From Desulfobulbus sp. (lineage in GTDB: Bacteria; Desulfobacterota; Desulfobulbia; Desulfobulbales; Desulfobulbaceae), in contig JAUWAH010000008.1 in NCBI GenBank assembly GCA_030602145.1, positions 1 to 15,940 on the forward strand: a stretch of DNA of 15,940 nt, read 5' to 3'. The position numbers and the translations under genes are program-made. Positions 14,701 through 15,940 of this stretch are shown piece by piece (the stretch's first letter is position 1; each line of letters begins with the position of its first letter). The notes under the pieces are model-generated. The model was given only the letters and a program-made list of their open reading frames with translations. It did not search any database and was not told the origin of the DNA.

Positions 14701-15401
14701 GGCAACACGATGCAACGATCGACCGGGAGACGATGGAGGCCGAACTGGCCGATTGCCAGCGACAACTGGAAACGGTGCAGCAGCAGGTCGGGGCCGCCCG
14801 GGAGCGGCTGGCGGCCAACAGCCGCGAAGGCAGGCGACTCGCCGAGCAACGCCATGCCCTGGCCGCCGAACAGCAGGAGTTGGCCCGCTGGGAAACCCTC
14901 CACCAGTTGATCGGCTCGGCCGACGGCAAGAAGTTCCGGGTCTTTGCCCAGGGGTTGACCTTCGAGGTGATGATCAGCCACGCCAACCGCCAGTTGCGCG
15001 CCATGAGCGACCGCTACCTGCTCCTCCGCGATCCCGGCGATCCACTGGGATTGCAGGTCATCGACCACTACCAGGCCGGCGAAATCCGCTCGACCCGCAA
15101 TCTCTCCGGCGGCGAGGGTTTCCTGGTCAGCCTGGCCCTGGCCCTGGGATTGTCGGCCATGGCCAGCCACCATGTCCGGGTCGACTCCCTGTTCCTTGAC
15201 GAGGGCTTCGGTACCCTGGACGAGGAAACCCTGGACACCGCCCTCCAGACCCTGGCCGAGCTGCGCCGGCAGGGCAAGCTGATCGGGATCATCTCCCACG
15301 TCCCCCTCCTCCGGGACCGCATCGACGTCCGCATCCGGGTGGTGCCGGGGCCGGGTGGCACCAGCCGCCTGCGCGGGCCGGGCTGCTCCCATGCTCCCTG
15401 A
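11751..15401 (+). CDS. sbcC: SMC-like ATPase subunit SbcC (Rad50-type)
   Basis: This 1216-residue ATPase opens and tethers DNA ends for SbcD. Walker A is GPTGAGKTT at 37-45, and the Q-loop region LLAQGDF has Gln155. Two very long coiled-coil arms (about 190-590 and 615-1040, rich in Glu, Arg, Leu, Gln) flank the zinc hook CPLCG (Cys600, Cys603). The ABC signature LSGGE is at 1118-1122 and Walker B LFLDEGFGTLD has Asp1150 and Glu1151. The C-terminal IGIISHVPLLRDRI has the switch His. It is longer than E. coli SbcC (1048), mostly in the arms. The start overlaps the sbcD stop. The opposite strand is open over long stretches only because of high GC. Confidence 0.97.
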   Translation: MKILAVRLRNLNSLTGSWTIDFTAPEYGAAGLFAITGPTGAGKTTILDALCLALFARTPRLGHVSKGSNEIMARRTGDCFAEVEFETLQGHYRCHWAQHRARRSPGGDLQPPRHEMVDAASGRVLESRSKEVIRLVEQVTGMDYDRFTRSILLAQGDFAAFLDADADQRAPILEQLTGTAIYSRISVAVHERTSEQRRRTALLEEAVGRITLLSDEEEQALTAAIEEDTITAGALHQRLSRLTESLHRLAAMHSLHADIEATDGLLVELAHRREAAGDDLIRLERGRRAQTLLAEFSRLRHVRQRLADLEAGEASVQSELAGLRLHHQHIATEHGQAVRAAQEAVALRQREAETIALVRGLDLRLHDRKRAIDQRLEARLRTERERTDLLRGHGKLERQLADIAIQQEQVDLFLHDHAADGLLVEHLAGFRERLHQVAAREIDLARLVQTRQDTAAARIEAEREIDRLGREETLAAAAVDGLRHRVQELEQARAEQLEGREPAFFRQRVEEEEERLRSLEQAMDLLRQQRILGEEQTARDEALGQARARQDKETAVLAGLEHREQVQRMLVERCEQARQLALRIRSLEEERAQLRAGTPCPLCGATDHPWAVDLPTVDGEEAGLTRARTDLDKVRAAVVRSRETLAGLAKEIEHLAMARARGERQAADLARRLDLITPLLEGGTEAERMLAEGRDRWQRLRDRVLAVERLDEEERTARGRLELALAQHAERNGQLRAARHAGERLATEWTRLDQQAREAEGRVAQQWAELHLGLQSLGIDACGPGQADALLHHLESRLRAWKERQEHGNRLRSQQALLDKERDRLALRSAATDATLARLEADLAELHREAGDLRDERRRRYEDRDPDVEEQRLNGLVREAEARQSTIGARLTELDKTIHAREEHQRLGGEEMAALRPQCQTLASELLARLVPVGFSDLDDLEGALLPAETLDRLGILEQELVAAQTELAARRSEQTAALARLSGQHDATIDRETMEAELADCQRQLETVQQQVGAARERLAANSREGRRLAEQRHALAAEQQELARWETLHQLIGSADGKKFRVFAQGLTFEVMISHANRQLRAMSDRYLLLRDPGDPLGLQVIDHYQAGEIRSTRNLSGGEGFLVSLALALGLSAMASHHVRVDSLFLDEGFGTLDEETLDTALQTLAELRRQGKLIGIISHVPLLRDRIDVRIRVVPGPGGTSRLRGPGCSHAP

Positions 15402-15420
15402 ACAGCCTTGGAAGGTCAGG
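15397..15420. repeat. Imperfect dyad between converging stop codons
   Basis: CCTGA (15397-15401) and TCAGG (15416-15420) are inverse copies and contain the stop codons of sbcC and the ABC ATPase respectively. Between them CCTT and AAGG (15406-15415) add a weak inner dyad. There is no T-tract, so it is at best a weak bidirectional end signal. Confidence 0.3.
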
Positions 15421-15940
15421 TCGAGTGGTGCTGCTCAGCAGATGCGGCGCACGGGCCGCTGAAGGTGAAGTCGAGGCCGCCGGCGGCCTTGAGCCGGTCG
15501 TCGAAGAAAAAGGCGGGGGTGTCGTCATCGCGGATGATCCTGCCCCGGTGGAGCACCACGGTGCGCTGGCACAGCCGATGGATGAACAGCGGATCGTGGC
15601 TGATCAGCACCAGGGCCATGGGCAGGGAGGCCAGGATGGCCAGCAGCAGTTCCTCGCCCTGCGGATCGAGCCCGGAGGTGGGTTCATCGAGGATCAGCAG
15701 TTCGGGTGCCAGGCTCAGGGCGGCGGCGATGGCCAGCCGCTTGCGCTCGCCGCCGCTCATGTGCAGGGGCACCCGATGGCCGAACCCTTCCAGGCCAACC
15801 CGTTCGAGGGCCTCCCGGACCCGACGGTCCACCTCACCGGCGGGCAACCCCATCTGCTGCGGCCCGAAGGCCACCTCCTCCCAGCAGGACGGACAGACCA
15901 GGTGCTCGTCGGCATGCTGGAACACCATGCCCACCCGGCG
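15416..15940 (-). CDS. CbiO/EcfA-type ABC transporter ATPase, partial
   Basis: This is the C-terminal 174 residues of an ATP-binding subunit; the Walker A region lies beyond the right window edge. The first visible residues RRVGMVFQ form the Q-loop. They are followed by HADEHLVCPSCWEEVAFGPQQMGL, whose EEVAFGP is typical of energy-coupling-factor ATPases for cobalt, nickel or vitamin uptake. The signature MSGGERKRLAIAAAL, Walker B LLILDEP, D-loop SGLDP and switch LISHD are all intact. A GTG and an ATG within the first 15 bases are internal, not starts. It probably acts with a CbiQ/EcfT membrane partner encoded to the right. The substrate cannot be told from this fragment. It converges on sbcC with 14 bases between the stops. 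Confidence 0.9.
   Translation of the reverse strand, partial: RRVGMVFQHADEHLVCPSCWEEVAFGPQQMGLPAGEVDRRVREALERVGLEGFGHRVPLHMSGGERKRLAIAAALSLAPELLILDEPTSGLDPQGEELLLAILASLPMALVLISHDPLFIHRLCQRTVVLHRGRIIRDDDTPAFFFDDRLKAAGGLDFTFSGPCAASAEQHHST

Noticed and set aside
12297..15392. A 1031-codon open frame on the minus strand opposite sbcC
   Set aside because: It is antisense to a gene with every SbcC motif. The frame is open because of high GC at third positions, and its product is Gln/Pro/Gly/Leu-biased without a recognisable domain.

Overview
This is a GC-rich window (roughly two thirds G+C by eye) from a Gram-negative-type bacterium. It has dense gene packing, stop/start overlaps and encoded CCA on its tRNA. 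The gene content (a Mrp/Mbh-type antiporter cluster, LemA with DUF2207, SbcCD preceded by DUF1737, and an Arg-rich [DE]RR-repeat small protein) would fit a Desulfobacterota/deltaproteobacterial genome. That assignment is inference; no marker gene here settles it.

Layout. Positions 1-4929 (minus strand) hold eight tightly overlapping genes of a multisubunit cation/proton antiporter, in transcription order MnhE, MnhF, MnhG, a free-standing MbhD-like (DUF4040) subunit, an MbhE-MnhB fusion, MnhC, and two NuoL/M/N-type proton channels. The second channel runs off the left edge. The separate small MbhD-like protein and the MbhE part fused to MnhB correspond to the C-terminal pieces of a canonical long MrpA, so this is the 'split MrpA' layout that also forms the membrane arm of Mbh/Mbx-type complexes. 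Positions 5018-7517 (minus) carry lemA followed by a DUF2207 membrane protein with a signal peptide and a glycine-rich tail, a known pairing. Only 88 bases separate DUF2207 from mnhE, so all ten genes may be one transcript.

Positions 7518-7848 contain no gene but have several hairpins and palindromes. A 103-residue Arg-rich protein with seven [DE]RR motifs follows on the plus strand (7849-8160). It converges on a GT4-type glycosyltransferase (8238-9371, minus). A tRNA-Arg(UCG) lies at 9511-9587 (minus), with a recognisable sigma-70 promoter just upstream and a stem-loop just downstream. A DUF309 protein (9640-10203, minus) is divergent from a plus-strand operon of a small DUF1737 protein, sbcD and sbcC (10304-15401). 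This operon encodes the Mre11/Rad50-type nuclease SbcCD, complete with phosphoesterase motifs, Walker A/B, the ABC signature and the CxxC zinc hook. At the right edge the C-terminal part of a CbiO/EcfA-type ABC ATPase (15416-15940, minus) converges on sbcC with only 14 bases between stop codons.

Functionally the window combines ion homeostasis or energy conservation, cell-envelope functions, DNA repair and metal or vitamin uptake. I did not find a clearly new multigene system. The best candidates for a second look are the split-MrpA antiporter cluster with tandem channels, the [DE]RR-repeat protein, and the DUF1737-sbcDC linkage.
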